Positions 10,546 through 22,520 of a stretch of 64,000 bases of DNA are shown piece by piece. Source of the stretch: Norana najaformis (lineage: Eukaryota; Annelida; Clitellata; Crassiclitellata; Hormogastridae); the NCBI GenBank assembly GCA_964023275.1, contig OZ029927.1:3209715-3273714 (forward strand), read 5' to 3'. Numbering within the stretch: the stretch's first letter is position 1; every line of letters starts with the position of its first letter. The translations under genes were made by a program, and so were the position numbers. The notes under the pieces are model-generated. The model saw nothing but the letters and a program-made list of their open reading frames with translations. It was not told the DNA's origin and did no database searches.

Positions 10546-12400
10546 TGGTGGCCCTAGGTATTCCTAACTGGAGGGGAGAAAGAGGATCAAGCAAATTCTC
10601 TCTGATCTGGAAATGATACAGTCAGTAACCAGATAGCAACAATGTTCTCTAGCATATGCACCATTACATCTAAATAATCACAAATATTATGGAAAAAACA
10701 ACATGGCATACCCATCTAGCGTCAGTGAGCCGCTGGAGTTGCCTCACCAGTTCCCCTGAGTATAATTCACTCTGTGCTTCAAACCATTTCTTACACACAA
10801 CAGAACTTAAAGTAAAAATGTATGATCTTTCAAGTAAGGCAAAATGTCTCTAGGCTCCTGACAGATCATGTGCATCAATCAAAATCAAATTCAGTCTATA
10901 TGCATAACAGTGAACGCAACTGGCTAATCAAGCAGACTACCTGACTAACTGCTGGACATCCTTATTCACACTACAGTTATGCTAGTACCATTATAACCAT
11001 GACCTGCTAGCCTAAACATGAGCCGATATACTGTAAGGTATATCTATAATAAGGTGTCTATAAAACATGAGCTGATATACTGTAAGGTATCTGTAATAAA
11101 CCCCGACAGTGAATGAGCATCTAATCCGTTTGCAGGTTTGAAATCTAGAAAGCATTCGTTAACTTTTTTGTTTTCAAAAAATCACATAACAAAAGACAGC
11201 TGTTCTTTGTGAATTGTGACAAATATATTTTATTTCATGGATCAGGACAGAAAAATTAATAGATTTCTTCACCTCTTCTATTATCTGTCCCCTATCCGTA
11301 CCTGCCTGTGTAACCATGATTTCATTTATGGGGTCAGCAGGGCGGAAGGGGGTCAGGCACTAGGTGGTCCACTTGGACCCCATGTTGACCTGCCACTGTT
11401 TAGCTACAATTTCATGGTACCATCATCATCATTTGTGAGAACAGCTTGCACCGCACTTCTAACACCAGTGGTACAGACTGATTTCTGTCTGTCTTAGCAT
11501 GTAAAAACAAGCCACAGCACGAGCAGGCATTGCTCATGTGTGTGTGCACGTATTTGTGTGTGCTTGCCAGTGTGCATGTGTGATTCGTCTCATGACAGAC
11601 TGTGTTTGGCTGTCGGAAAATTGACGATCATTTGTGCTGAGGATGGATGAATGAATAGAACAAATGCACAGAGTGCTAAGTAGCATTTGATAGATTCTGA
11701 TTTATTTACATTAAAGACCATCTATATCAAGGATCTCTTTTCATAACTTTTTAACCGCATGCACATGACCTGGCTTAAGTGATGAGTTTTTGTTGTACCT
11801 GAAGATTTTGTTGTGTGATGTTGATATTAGGCATACAGCAAGGTTTCCAGCATTAGTTTTTACCAGTAGTTATACGGTGTTCAGTGAATACACCAAGTTC
11901 AATACCCAGCACATTAGATAATGGAACTGTGTAAGTTTAATACCTGGCACTGTGTAACTTTAATTTTAATACCAGGCATATTACACAGTGAACTGGGTAA
12001 ATTTAATACCCGAGTAACAGACAGTGACACTGTAGCATAATTATAGGAAACTGAACAAATAGCGTTCAGCTGAAGCACAAACACAATTATCCATACTAAA
12101 GGAAAAGTGAATACTGTACCAATGCAAAAAGTAAGGAAAGGACTGATAACAGGCCCTGTGCAAGATCTAGCAAATATTTTATATACATTCAGTTTGCCAG
12201 TTCATTGATGTATCAATCCATATTGCTGTATAATATACATAAGTTTTAATATCTTGGCTATACAGAATGAAAATGTAGGAACTACCAAGACAAAAGCCAA
12301 GCCAACACAACAAGAGAGCAAGCCATAGCAAGGCTAAAGCACGCACGGATAAAACAACAGTCAATGGATTCCCTGAATGTCAGATGTAGGTGGTCAAGAG
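10546..12400. other. Gene-free unique DNA with small duplications
   Basis: A direct repeat of about 45 bases (ACATGAGC-GATATACTGTAAGGTAT) lies at about 11017-11062 and 11066-11100. A loose repeat around TTTAATACC-GGCA occurs at 11890-12010. ORF 11216-11497 (+) has no recognised domain. Confidence 0.5.
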
Positions 12401-13690
12401 ACGAGATTGCTCAGTCTCGGTCATGCTGAGGATGAAATGGACCTTGTAACTGCCACCATCGCCTGTCTCTGACAGTTGGTGGCTAAACCTCAATCAAGAC
12501 TAAACCAGTCGAAAATTTAAATAAATAAACAGTTCCTGAATAAATGTCATGGACTGTCACGGAAAACATTTTAAAATGAATCTCATAGGTCATCGATGCA
12601 AGGCTCAAATCCACATGAGATTCAAACCCACGTAAACATCACCATTTGCAAAACAGTTCAACAAGCTGTTGCACAAGCTTTGGTACTTCACTTTAAATGG
12701 TAAAATACATTGCTGAAATGTTTCATCTTCAAGCATTAGTTTACTCTTAATGTGAGAAATGTGATGAAAATCAACATCAACACATCATCAAAGTTGGTAT
12801 GAGCCACTAAAGATTGTGTTTCATTCATCTCTTTGGAATACTAGGACATCATTCTCCTCTGTTCAGTGAACATAGTTAAAACCAGTGAATGAACCCATTA
12901 CATGATTGACTGATTTCCCTTTCCCTAAACTAGACAGAAACACTGTCCAGGCCCCACAAATACCTACAAATGCTCAAAGGACTCAAAACAATGTATGCAT
13001 TTTCTGCAACCATGATACCATCTGTGCAAATCTACCCTCAAGTCATCTGCACTGGTTACTGCTTGGAAACATGATCAGCCTTTAGATATAATATATCTTA
13101 ATGGATGTGAGTGCACAGATGAATAGATATGTGCTATGACCCGGCATATAGATCACATTAGTCATGGCTCATCTGCAAGGCAGTCCACCAATGTAATGGA
13201 TATGTTTCCATGAACCACAACTGCAGTCAGAATCCCTGATGAATCTCTGTGCATTTATTTGACAGAGCCAGCCCGAAAAGTCCAAAGCTCACAATTTCTG
13301 GACTCGCTATTGACTGGACAAAAAGAACTCAGTAATAGCTTTATGATCACGGTGCAATCCGATCAACTGCCACCGCTGCATGACAGTAAATAAACTGACT
13401 ACAGTACCACATGAAACAACACATTAAAAATAAATTTCACTGGTGATATTACATTACAATACACTACAGTCAAATAATTCTAATGTTTTATTTATATTGC
13501 AGTAAAGTTTAAAAGGTGTCCTGTCACTGAATTGTTCTAGTTTTGCTCAAACCTCAGTTGAATTAAACTTCGACCTTAGGACAGCATTTCTGATTATACT
13601 GCTAGAGAGACAGGTAAATAAGTGTGCTACCTTTATCTTTCTGTACACAACTTACAAATACAGGTTTCACTCTCACTGGCTGCCATGTAA
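12400..13690. other. Gene-free unique DNA
   Basis: Nothing recognisable on either strand: no ORF of note, no simple tract and no LINE motif. Confidence 0.5.
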
Positions 13691-13740
13691 AGATTCTATT
13701 GAACTGACTCCAAAAGGTGTTATATAAATATTCTGCACTC
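13690..13740 (+). mobile_element. Retroposon 3' tail
   Basis: CCAAAAGGTGTTATATAAATATTC matches the recurring AGGTGCTATATAAAT terminus. Only the terminal stretch can be placed. Confidence 0.5.
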
Positions 13741-14109
13741 TTGAATCAGTGTGCATTTATTTTCAAAGTGCAAGATTGTGGTAAAGTGCCATCAAGGCAC
13801 TTCAGACATCAAGTGCAAATGCCACAAATCAAAGCACAACATTAACTAAGTCGGTATCAAATTTATATAATGCCCTGTTGAAATGAATGCTTAGCTAAAC
13901 ATTTGTCAGATAAACACTGACTCCTGATTCCCTTAAACCACAAAGCCGTTAAACGACACTGAAGCAAATATCCCAAAGTGCCAAAACACAATATCACAAA
14001 GTGCCAAACCAGGCCCAAAAAAAGAAAAAATATCGAACTGAAAGTGCCAAAATCTTTTTTGCATATGTGCATAAAATACAAGATGGCTTAACTGAAGCAG
14101 CACAGCATA

Positions 14110-14580
14110 TGGCACACTTACTTCCACCGAATGCCCTCCCCGTATATCATATTAAGGGGTGCTGTTAAAATCCCTTATGCAGAGGTAATAGCCAATTTAT
14201 GTAGCACTAGTTGAGCTCATCTGTCGGCCTTCCGCAACGTGCCTTGAATGAACAAAACTCCACCGAAATGACCGCCAGCGTTGCAGTGAAAACAAGACCA
14301 ACCGCGATAATTAAGTCTGTAGGTGCATGGGAATAACAGATAAAACTCGGTCCCACTGTGCTTCTAATACGTAGAATTGTTAAATGCCAGAGGCAATAAA
14401 GCACGCACAGAAATCATCGAGCTTCGAGCTGTGCTGGAGACGAGAATGCCTCTCGTTTTCCGGTCTCAGTCTGCAAACTGCATCTGTCAAATGTCAGCAC
14501 ACTGTATCCAAATTACTAAAGCTATGCTGCGGTTTGGCAGCAGACTGACAAAACATTTATGCCTGAGCAGAAACTGAGTG
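14110..14580. other. CG-richer unique island, function unknown
   Basis: Unique sequence with more CG dinucleotides than its flanks. Short ORFs on both strands (14207-14404 minus, 14377-14577 plus) show no domain. Candidate regulatory element or exon; undecided. Confidence 0.25.
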
Positions 14581-14688
14581 GTGCATTAGCCATGTAAATA
14601 TCCTTGATGTACGTTCTGATATAATCAAACGGTTTCCCTGATTATGATGCAAGCTAATTCAACTGGACTAGTGTAGAGATCAAGTTCA

Positions 14689-14999
14689 ACTGCATGATGC
14701 CAAAGCCAAGCCACTAAGGCCAAGAAAGATCAAGATCATGGTGCCAAAGCCAGGCTGCTAAGACCAAGAAAGCTCAAGTACATGGTGCCAATGCCAAGCT
14801 GCTAAGGCCAAAGATCAAATTCATGGCAGCATGGCCAATGTGCTAAGGCTGAGAAAGCTCAAGTTCACGGTGCCAATGCCAAGCTGCCAAGGCCAAGAAA
14901 GATCAAGTTCATGGTACCAAGGCCAAGGTGCTAAGGTCAAGAACGATTATGTTCATGGTGCCAATGGTGAGCTGTTAAGGCTAAGAAAGATCAAGATCA
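14689..14999. repeat. Degenerate 44-bp tandem repeat (ancestral part of the array)
   Basis: Seven diverged units of about 44 bases start with GTGCC and end with CAAG-TTCATG, each holding AAGGCCAAGAAAGATCAAG. They lead directly into the homogeneous 117-bp array and share its submotifs, so they look like the older form of the repeat. Confidence 0.88.
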
Positions 15000-17443
15000 G
15001 GGTGCCATCGCACTAGGGTTAAATAAGACTGGTGCCAAGGAAAGGTGCTAAGGCCAAGAAAGATTAAGTTCATGGTGCCAATGGTGAGCTGTTAAGGCTA
15101 AGAAAGATCAAGATCAGGGTGCCATCGCACTAGGGTTAAATAAGACTGGTGCCAAGGAAAGGTGCTAAGGCCAAGAAAGATTAAGTTCATGGTGCCAATG
15201 GTGAGCTGTTAAGACTGAGAAAGATCAAGATCAGGGTGCCATCGCACTAGGGTTAAATAAGACTGGTGCCAAGGAAAGGTGCTAAGGCCAAGAAAGATTA
15301 AGTTCATGGTGCCAATGGTGAGCTGTTAAGGCTAAGAAAGATCAAGATCAGGGTGCCATCGCACTAGGGTTAAATAAGACTGGTGCCAAGGAAAGGTGCT
15401 AAGGCCAAGAAAGATTAAGTTCATGGTGCCAATGGTGAGCTGTTAAGGCTAAGAAAGATCAAGATCAGGGTGCCATCGCACTAGGGTTAAATAAGACTTG
15501 TGCCAAGGAAAGGTGCTAAGGCCAAGAAAGATTAAGTTCATGGTGCCAATGGTGAGCTGTTAAGGACTAAGAAAGATCAAGATCAGGGGTGCCATCGCAC
15601 TAGGGTTAAATAAGACTGGTGCCAAGGAAAGGTGCTAAGGCCAAGAAAGATTAAGTTCATGGTGCCAATGGTGAGCTGTTAAGACTGAGAAAGATCAAGA
15701 TCAGGGTGCCATCGCACTAGGGTTAAATAAGACTGGTGCCAAGGAAAGGTGCTAAGGCCAAGAAAGATTAAGTTCATGGTGCCAATGGTGAGCTGTTAAG
15801 GCTAAGAAAGATCAAGATCAGGGTGCCATCGCACTAGGGTTAAATAAGACTGGTGCCAAGGAAAGGTGCTAAGGCCAAGAAAGATTAAGTTCATGGTGCC
15901 AATGGTGAGCTGTTAAGGCTAAGAAAGATCAAGATCAGGGTGCCATCGCACTAGGGTTAAATAAGGACTGGTGCCAAGGAAAGGTGCTAAGGCCAAGAAA
16001 GATTAAGTTCATGGTGCCAATGGTGAGCTGTTAAGGCTAAGAAAGATCAAGATCAGGGTGCCATCGCACTAGGGTTAAATAAGACTGGTGCCAAGGAAAG
16101 GTGCTAAGGCCAAGAAAGATTAAGTTCATGGTGCCAATGGTGAGCTGTTAAGGCTAAGAAAGATCAAGATCAGGGTGCCATCGCACTAGGGTTAAATAAG
16201 ACTGGTGCCAAGGAAAGGTGCTAAGGCCAAGAAAGATTAAGTTCATGGTGCCAATGGTGAGCTGTTAAGACTAAGAAAGATCAAGATCAGGGTGCCATCG
16301 CACTAGGGTTAAATAAGACTGGTGCCAAGGAAAGGTGCTAAGGCCAAGAAAGATTAAGTTCATGGTGCCAATGGTGAGCTGGTTAAGACTGAGAAAGATC
16401 AAGATCAGGGTGCCATCGCACTAGGGTTAAATAAGACTGGTGCCAAGGAAAGGTGCTAAGGCCAAGAAAGATTAAGTTCATGGTGCCAATGGTGAGCTGT
16501 TAAGGCTAAGAAAGATCAAGATCAGGGTGCCATCGCACTAGGGTTAAATAAGACTGGTGCCAAGATCAGGGTGCCATCGCACTAGGGTTAAATAAGACTT
16601 GTGCCAAGGAAAGGTGCTAAGGCCAAGAAAGATTAAGTTCATGGTGCCAATGGTGAGCTGTTAAGACTAAGAAAGATCAAGATCAGGGTGCCATCGCACT
16701 AGGGTTAAATAAGACTGGTGCCAAGGAAAGGTGCTAAGGCCAAGAAAGATTAAGTTCATGGTGCCAATGGTGAGCTGTTAAGACTGAGAAAGATCAAGAT
16801 CAGGGTGCCATCGCACTAGGGTTAAATAAGACTGGTGCCAAGGAAAGGTGCTAAGGCCAAGAAAGATTAAGTTCATGGTGCCAATGGTGAGCTGTTAAGG
16901 CTAAGAAAGATCAAGATCAGGGTGCCATCGCACTAGGGTTAAATAAGACTGGTGCCAAGGAAAGGTGCTAAGGCCAAGAAAGATTAAGTTCATGGTGCCA
17001 ATGGTGAGCTGTTAAGGCTAAGAAAGATCAAGATCAGGGTGCCATCGCACTAGGGTTAAATAAGACTGGTGCCAAGGAAAGGTGCTAAGGCCAAGAAAGA
17101 TTAAGTTCATGGTGCCAATGGTGAGCTGTTAAGGCTAAGAAAGATCAAGATCAGGGTGCCATCGCACTAGGGTTAAATAAGACTGGTGCCAAGGAAAGGT
17201 GCTAAGGCCAAGAAAGATTAAGTTCATGGTGCCAATGGTGAGCTGTTAAGGCTAAGAAAGATCAAGATCAGGGTGCCATCGCACTAGGGTTAAATAAGAC
17301 TGGTGCCAAGGAAAGGTGCTAAGGCCAAGAAAGATTAAGTTCATGGTGCCAATGGTGAGCTGTTAAGGCTAAGAAAGATCAAGATCAGGGTGCCATCGCA
17401 CTAGGGTTAAATAAGACTGGTGCCAAGGAAAGGTGCTAAGGCT
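15000..17443. repeat. 117-bp higher-order tandem array, about 20 copies
   Basis: Near-identical 117-base units repeat from 15000 to 17443, for example phase points at 15000, 15117 and 15234. Each unit splits into 44-, 43- and 30-base segments that all start with GTGCC and relate to the 44-bp units upstream. The 30-base segment (GTGCCATCGCACTAGGG...) is a truncated, diverged member. Copies differ by single substitutions or 1-base insertions. A partial extra segment of about 44 bases sits near 16561-16604. No long ORF runs through the array. Confidence 0.97.
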
Positions 17444-17560
17444 AAGAAAGATGAAATCCAAGACACTTGGGCTAAATAAATGTATGGTGCCAAGGCACCA
17501 TATGGTAAGTCCAAGCAAGACTGAAAAAATGCCAAGATGAAAGTTCCAAAATACTAAGTG
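17444..17560. repeat. Degenerate downstream edge of the 44/117-bp array
   Basis: Diverged GTGCCAAGGCACC and AAGTCCAAGCAAGACTGAAAA segments continue the repeat with decreasing similarity. This is typical of the edge of a tandem array. Confidence 0.7.
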
Positions 17561-17589
17561 ATGTCTTTCATGTGGCAGGTATCTACACT

Positions 17590-17835
17590 TAAGGCAACCT
17601 GATGGTCTGTACCTTTGATCTTCCACTGTGCAGCAGGCTGGGAGCTGAGGATCTGTGCTTCAGCCGGCCTGTCATTCCAGAATAGGTTGTCAAGTAATCT
17701 GAGACAGGAAGTCAGAAGCCTTCCCTGCCTGCATTCCATCAACAGTCGAAAACCATCTTGTCTGCCGGGTGGTCTTTTATGAATCCAAGGAGTTCATGAA
17801 ATGGTGCTATATAAATAAATGTCTGAGTACACTAA
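17590..17835 (+). mobile_element. LINE 3' end (C-terminus plus tail), decayed
   Basis: One plus frame gives Q-N-R-L-S-S-N-L-R-Q-E-V-R-S-L-P-C-L-H-S-I-N-S-R (about 17660-17745), which fits the W-N-S-L-P-x-x-L-R-x-x-x-S-L-x-x-F-K C-terminal block of L2/CR1-type LINEs. About 60 bases later the terminus AATGGTGCTATATAAATAAATG follows. Coding capacity is lost. It lies just after the 117-bp array. Confidence 0.6.
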
Positions 17836-18204
17836 TAAGCAAAACATTAAAATATAAAATTAAAGTTACACAAACAACGGCATATAAATTTATATATTAA
17901 ACTGTAACTAACGTAATGAATAAGAAATTGATATTCAAGCCCAAAGACAGTGGTTATATTAGACGAATACCAAAATCTTTGGTACTGCCTCAAATACTCA
18001 TTCCTTCACTCATTCAGAGCATTTATACAGGATCCTTCTTCCAAGATAGACTGCGCTCCTCCCTGTAACATACATTGTTATGACATGGATTCTGATGTAC
18101 AGGAACAGCCAGGACATTGGATTCCAAGTTTAATCCAGATCTAAACCGACCTCATTGTAACACGAATGTGGCAGAATTTGGTATGGCTCCCCAAGGAATC
18201 TGTG

Positions 18205-18370
18205 TGTACATATGTAGGTATATATGTATGTATGCCTACATCATAATAATAATAAGACCGTCATGCATGTGTATGTATGCATGTATGTATGTATGTATAC
18301 ATGTATGTATGTACATAGGTATCTACATATGTATGTAGGTGTGGATGTATGTATGTATGTATGTATCAGA
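18205..18370. repeat. (ATGT)n microsatellite
   Basis: Imperfect ATGT repeats interrupted by an ATAATAATAATAAGACCG segment. All ORFs over it are artefacts of the repeat. It ends on a reverse-oriented retroposon terminus. Confidence 0.93.
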
Positions 18371-18470
18371 ACACTTGATATAGTAGCATCATTTAAGTAC
18401 CTCACAAAGGCATTGCACATGTGACTATCTAACAGATCTAAACAAATGTGTTTTAAGACAGTTTGAAAAA
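18366..18470 (-). mobile_element. Reverse-oriented retroposon 3' end attached to (ATGT)n
   Basis: CAGAACACTTGATATAGTAGC followed by ATTTAAGTACCTCACAAAGG. On the minus strand this is the common GAGGTACTTAAA...TATATCAAGTGTTCTGATACAT terminus; the microsatellite is its tail. Confidence 0.68.
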
Positions 18471-18497
18471 CTTTGCTGTGAGGAAGCAGAAGCAACA

Positions 18498-18640
18498 GTA
18501 CGTATGTATGTGTGTATGTCTGTACGTAGGTGTGTATGCATGCATGCATGTCTCTGGCTATTTGTACAGAAGCCTTTCAAGAACCTCACAATGGTGCTAA
18601 GCAGGATCCCGAAATAAAACAAGTAAAGTAGCCTGGTGCT
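18498..18640 (-). mobile_element. Second reverse-oriented retroposon 3' end with (ATGT)n tail
   Basis: A second GTATGTATGTGTGTATG tract leads into CTATTTGTACAGAAGCC then TTTCAAGAACCTCACAATGG, the same terminus in reverse orientation. Two copies stand in the same orientation within 300 bases. Confidence 0.63.
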
Positions 18641-20655
18641 ATGAAGTTCATTTTACAATAAAACTCTCCTCCAGTCGATCTCAAGTCAACTGTTTAACTG
18701 AGCATACAGTTCAATTCCTGACAACATCACATCAACAACAGTTTGATGGAGTAAAACCGTCTCACCTTTTGCTAATCTTACGTCAACAGCAATATAGCCG
18801 AGCAAAACAGTTTCACTTAATGTCAACATCACGTCAACGACTTCTCAGAACAGCTGCACAGCCTGAGGCAACAGAAACAACGCTGGCTGCTGCTGCTGAT
18901 GCTGCAGTCGGGAGATGCTCCTCGATGCAGACAGAAGAGGCATGCAGATAAGTAGCAGCTTTCAATTGTAATGCCATGAGATTCATAAAATGATGCATTC
19001 GGCTGGGCCCAGGGGACGGTGCCAGATACTGCAGAGATAAATCAATTTCAATCAATATGAAGAGCAGGCTAGGCTGTCATCAGAGAAGGAAACGAGGGAA
19101 AGACCAGGGATACGCTGGCACATAATGGACCGGCAGTCCATCTCATCAGAAGAAGCCTTTACATTAGGCCAATATTAATGTGCTAAATGATGATAAGGCA
19201 ATAACGAGAAGGCTGAATTAGATATCTTGCTTGGGTGTGCTGTCTGATGCTGTTACGACTCTGAAGGGAAGAATTGTTCCTTGCGAGACAGCAAGCTGGC
19301 CTGACAAAAGATCAATTTTGTTTAATCAACACTTGGATGCAGAAGAAGGGGTCAACTGGTCAGCCAGCTAGTCATCATTCCAAATCGAACTCCACACCCA
19401 CACGCACAAACACCGTATCTACCTTTAGTTCCTGTTCGGCATCATCAATCACGCAGAAACTGGATTTCATTTTATCAGGACAATCACAGCTGAAAACAAA
19501 AACTGCTTTGTTTTTCTGGATGTTTGCACAAAATATAAAGACCACATTCTGTTTTCAACTGAATGTTCTTTAAAAAAAATAAAGAAGATCAACTGCAATT
19601 CTTTGGCTGTTTCCAGACAAGACTTTGTCATTGACACAAATTCAGTGTAATCGCCTGACATGCTAGTGAACTGTTCAAACTAAAATTTTAAAACACGTGA
19701 GATGTCAGAATACTGCAAGGTTGTAAAAAGCAGATGCAGTGCATTGTCAAAAAAAGGCAATTTACACCATATTTTCCCAGACACCCCTTAACAGCTCCTT
19801 GAGTAATTTTTCAGTTCCTGAGGGATTATACTTACCTTGGGCCAAAAAAATTTACACTTTCAATTCAATAGCAGAGCAATTTTAATGGCGCTATGGACAG
19901 CCATGAAAATCAAGGCATAAAGAAGCTGCCATATCATCTGTGACAGCCACATTTGCTGGGCCAAACTGAACCACTGGTGGCACATCTCGGGGCTGCATAC
20001 TCTAGGTGAGCACAGGGGTATGTACTAAACCACTAAATAAATTTAGGCCTACAGCTGAATCCTTCCCAACAGCACCAAAACACAACAGATAAGCTAACAA
20101 CAATCAAACAACCAATGTCCACATGTTCATGAACAGATGACGCTCCTCAAAAACACTGGATACTGTTTCACGGAGTGCCAGTCCAATAATATTTAATTCC
20201 AGTTTCTCTCCTTGTTAGTTGGATACCGAAAAGATCAATTTGGCAAACACATATGTATCTAGTTTTCAACTGATCTAATTATTTGCTAATTAATGAAGTT
20301 TATTCTGTCAAGGCTTTATTCTTCAGTGCATCACTGCGCTTCAAATGCAGCTTTCTGTAAACACTGCACATCAGTTTCTGAACACGTTTCAAGCCAAGCA
20401 AAATTTAATTCATATGAATTGCATTTAAATCTCTGTAAACCTTCTTCAGACCAGATTTGAATTTCTATACAATTAATTCGCAACACATCCTCTTATAAGT
20501 AATTAAGTCAAAAAACAGCAGAAGGTAATGACATCACTTGTCTAACACAAAAGCATATAATGCTGTCAATCCACTACTTCAACTGACAGCCAGACACTAA
20601 TGGGACTTTTGTGGTCATTATATAGTGTCTGGCAGGAAACTACAAAAATTATTAT
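18640..20655. other. Gene-free unique DNA
   Basis: No recognised gene or RNA. ORF 19274-19573 (+, 99 codons) and its minus-strand counterparts show no domain. The 18769-18951 frame owes its alanines to a short GCTGCTGCTG tract. Confidence 0.45.
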
Positions 20656-20659
20656 TATT

Positions 20660-20925
20660 TCTCATAGGTATATTATATAGCACCATTATCTAAATGACAA
20701 GGCACAAAACGATAGCGCAAAGCAACTGTGCAGTAAGGAATTGCGCTCAGGTCCCGACAGAACAACTGCCCAGGAAAGGCACAAAGCTGTAAATTAGACA
20801 CACAGCCAACAGCACTCGGCATCCTCAAGTGATCACCCACCCAAGTACTTGTACAATCATGGCTGAACTTTGCTTAACTTCAGTTATATGGCCAAGACAG
20901 TTACACATGCCAGCATTATATCCAA
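20660..20925 (-). mobile_element. 5S rRNA-derived SINE (SINE3-like)
   Basis: Read on the minus strand, 20915 to 20810 matches the 3' two thirds of an animal 5S rRNA gene. GAAGTTAAGCAA is followed by AGTACTTGGGTGGGTGATCAC (5S C-box region, consensus AGTACTTGGATGGGTGACCGC), then CCGAGTGCTGTTGGC, the 5S 3' end. A GGCCATAT piece precedes it, so part of the 5' half is deleted. About 110 bases of unrelated body follow, then a LINE-like terminus AATGGTGCTATATAATATACC (about 20693-20670) and an ATT-rich tail. Head, body and LINE-type tail in this order define a 5S-derived SINE. A working 5S gene is excluded by the deletion and many substitutions. Confidence 0.82.
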
Positions 20926-21140
20926 AGCAGTGTCTGCATTTGGCAGACATTAATCTGAAGAGTGTGCATTTCAATATGTATAAGCAAGCATACTTTTGAT
21001 TCCTGTACAGTTCATTAAGAACACACTTCAGTTCCTGTCAACGTAGGCACTTAAATCCCTGTAAACCTCATTCCTGGAATTTCGTTCGTCTGAACCTCAT
21101 CAATCTCTAAACCCTGCAGCGATGACTGTGCACAACGTTC
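20925..21140. other. Unique DNA, nothing recognised
   Basis: No ORF, RNA or repeat seen between the 5S-derived SINE and the CAG-containing ORF. Confidence 0.4.
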
Positions 21141-21141
21141 C

Positions 21142-21537
21142 TTGCACATCTCATTCCCAATGCACTTTATTGTCATACACTTCTCATTTGCAGCAGCAGC
21201 AGCTGCAGCAGCAGCAGCAGCAGCAGCTGCAGCAGCAACGGTGCTCTCCCATCACTTGAGCACAGTTGCCGTTCGTTTGCCATCTGCCTCATTTGTCAGT
21301 CTATATCGGTTGGCATTCGGTCCATGCTTCATCATTGCCATGGTGCACTGCACTGCTCTCCTCCCCTTCAGCCACCCCAGTGCACTTGATTCGCTTCTGC
21401 ACCTCCAGTCACTCCGTCTCCAGTTGCCTGGCTTAGGGAACCGGTCGGGTAGATGCCGGCCGCCAAGTATTGCCAAAACAAAGCCCCAGAAAGGCTCTAA
21501 CAGCGGATTATTACCAAGGCAAGCTGTTAATATTTAA
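21142..21537 (+). CDS. Hypothetical ORF with triplet-repeat polyalanine tract
   Basis: A 131-codon ORF opens with M-H-I-S-F-P and runs through 16 consecutive alanines encoded by the CAG/CTG tract, then about 95 residues without internal repeats, rich in S, L, R and P. No domain is recognised. The reverse strand is also open over 21252-21476. The tract leaves several frames open, so the ORF may be chance. The downstream part has a relatively high GC and CG content, which leaves an exon possible. No splice context could be judged by eye. Confidence 0.2.
   Translation: MHISFPMHFIVIHFSFAAAAAAAAAAAAAAAATVLSHHLSTVAVRLPSASFVSLYRLAFGPCFIIAMVHCTALLPFSHPSALDSLLHLQSLRLQLPGLGNRSGRCRPPSIAKTKPQKGSNSGLLPRQAVNI
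21191..21238. repeat. CAG triplet repeat with CTG interruptions
   Basis: Sixteen triplets, mostly CAG, interrupted by two CTG. It can be read as polyglutamine, polyalanine or polyserine depending on frame. Confidence 0.95.
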
Positions 21538-21837
21538 TCTGGGAGATGTGTCAACAACCACACCAAAAGTAATATTACAAGACCACAGCTACAGAAGCTG
21601 ATAGGGCTCTCCAGCCTTTTGATGACATCCTGCAGATGGTTACTACCCAGCTGGGAACCACCCATCTGGTCTTCTTCCCCATTCCATTCATTCCTTTTCT
21701 GTTAAGCATGGAATTTAATTATCTACTAGTGAAAAATGTCAACAAGTGGAAAACTTTCATCTGTAATGTGATCACATTTGCAATGATTAAGCAACGCTCA
21801 AACTAAGAGGTAACTATAGGTACTAAAGTTCTCCTGT

Positions 21838-21965
21838 GGTAAATGTAAATGTACACGGTTTCATATAGCGACCATATGGCCTAGACCCTACTAATTTTTC
21901 AATTAATTAGTTGGAACTGATGCCCATTTGAATGGATAATACCAGAACCAACTACACTAGACTCA
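21838..21965 (-). mobile_element. Dispersed retroposon, TGTACACGGTTT family, copy 1
   Basis: GTAAATGTAAATGTACACGG then TTTCATATAGCGACCATATGG and, further on, GATGCCCATTTGAATGG. The same blocks in the same order recur at 40828-40985 and 51058-51190. On the minus strand the end reads TCGCTATATGAAACCGTGTAC followed by ATTTAC repeats, a retroposon-like terminus. Confidence 0.72.
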
Positions 21966-22079
21966 GCCAGCATCAACTGCAAAACAAAGCAATATCAGTG
22001 CAAGACCAAAAAAACAATTTTAAAGGTAATGCCAAAATACGTCAAAGCCAAACTAGTTCAGGAAACTCAGAGATGATAA

Positions 22080-22170
22080 GTGCAGGTCAAATATTAGACA
22101 GTGCTCATTTAGTTCACTGTAAGAATCTTAAAAGGTGCTATATAAATGTTCAGATATATACTCTGCTGAC
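22080..22170 (+). mobile_element. Retroposon 3' tail
   Basis: GAATCTTAAAAGGTGCTATA then TAAATGTTCAGATATATAC. This is an almost consensus copy of the common terminus, with a short AGATATATA tail. Confidence 0.68.
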
Positions 22171-22274
22171 TGAGTTTTACATGTGTGTGAGAACTTGCCA
22201 GTGGTGACTTTTCCAGTTATCTGAGCATTGCTAACTTACAGATGAACTTTCTCTTCTTAATGAATGTAACACCA

Positions 22275-22520
22275 CTTAGGCATAGGAAGTGAAGTAAATA
22301 AAAGGTGCTCTATTAACTGTCTACATATATACATTAATAAATACACAAATGCATAAAAACATGCACACAAACATGCATAAATACATACATGTATACATAT
22401 ATAAAATACATACAAACATATATACATTACATTCATACATACATACATACATACATACATACACATACACACACATACATACACATACATACATACACGC
22501 ATACATACACACAAACATAA
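22275..22520 (+). mobile_element. Retroposon 3' end with (ACAT)n tail
   Basis: TAAATAAAAGGTGCTCTATT then AACTGTCTACATATATACATT and about 170 bases of imperfect ACAT repeats (22340-22515). It mirrors the reverse-oriented copies next to ATGT tracts elsewhere. ORFs over the tract are repeat artefacts. Confidence 0.7.

Noticed and set aside
20810..20915. Functional 5S rRNA gene
   Set aside because: Part of the 5' half is missing, many substitutions are present, and it is continuous with a retroposon body and tail.
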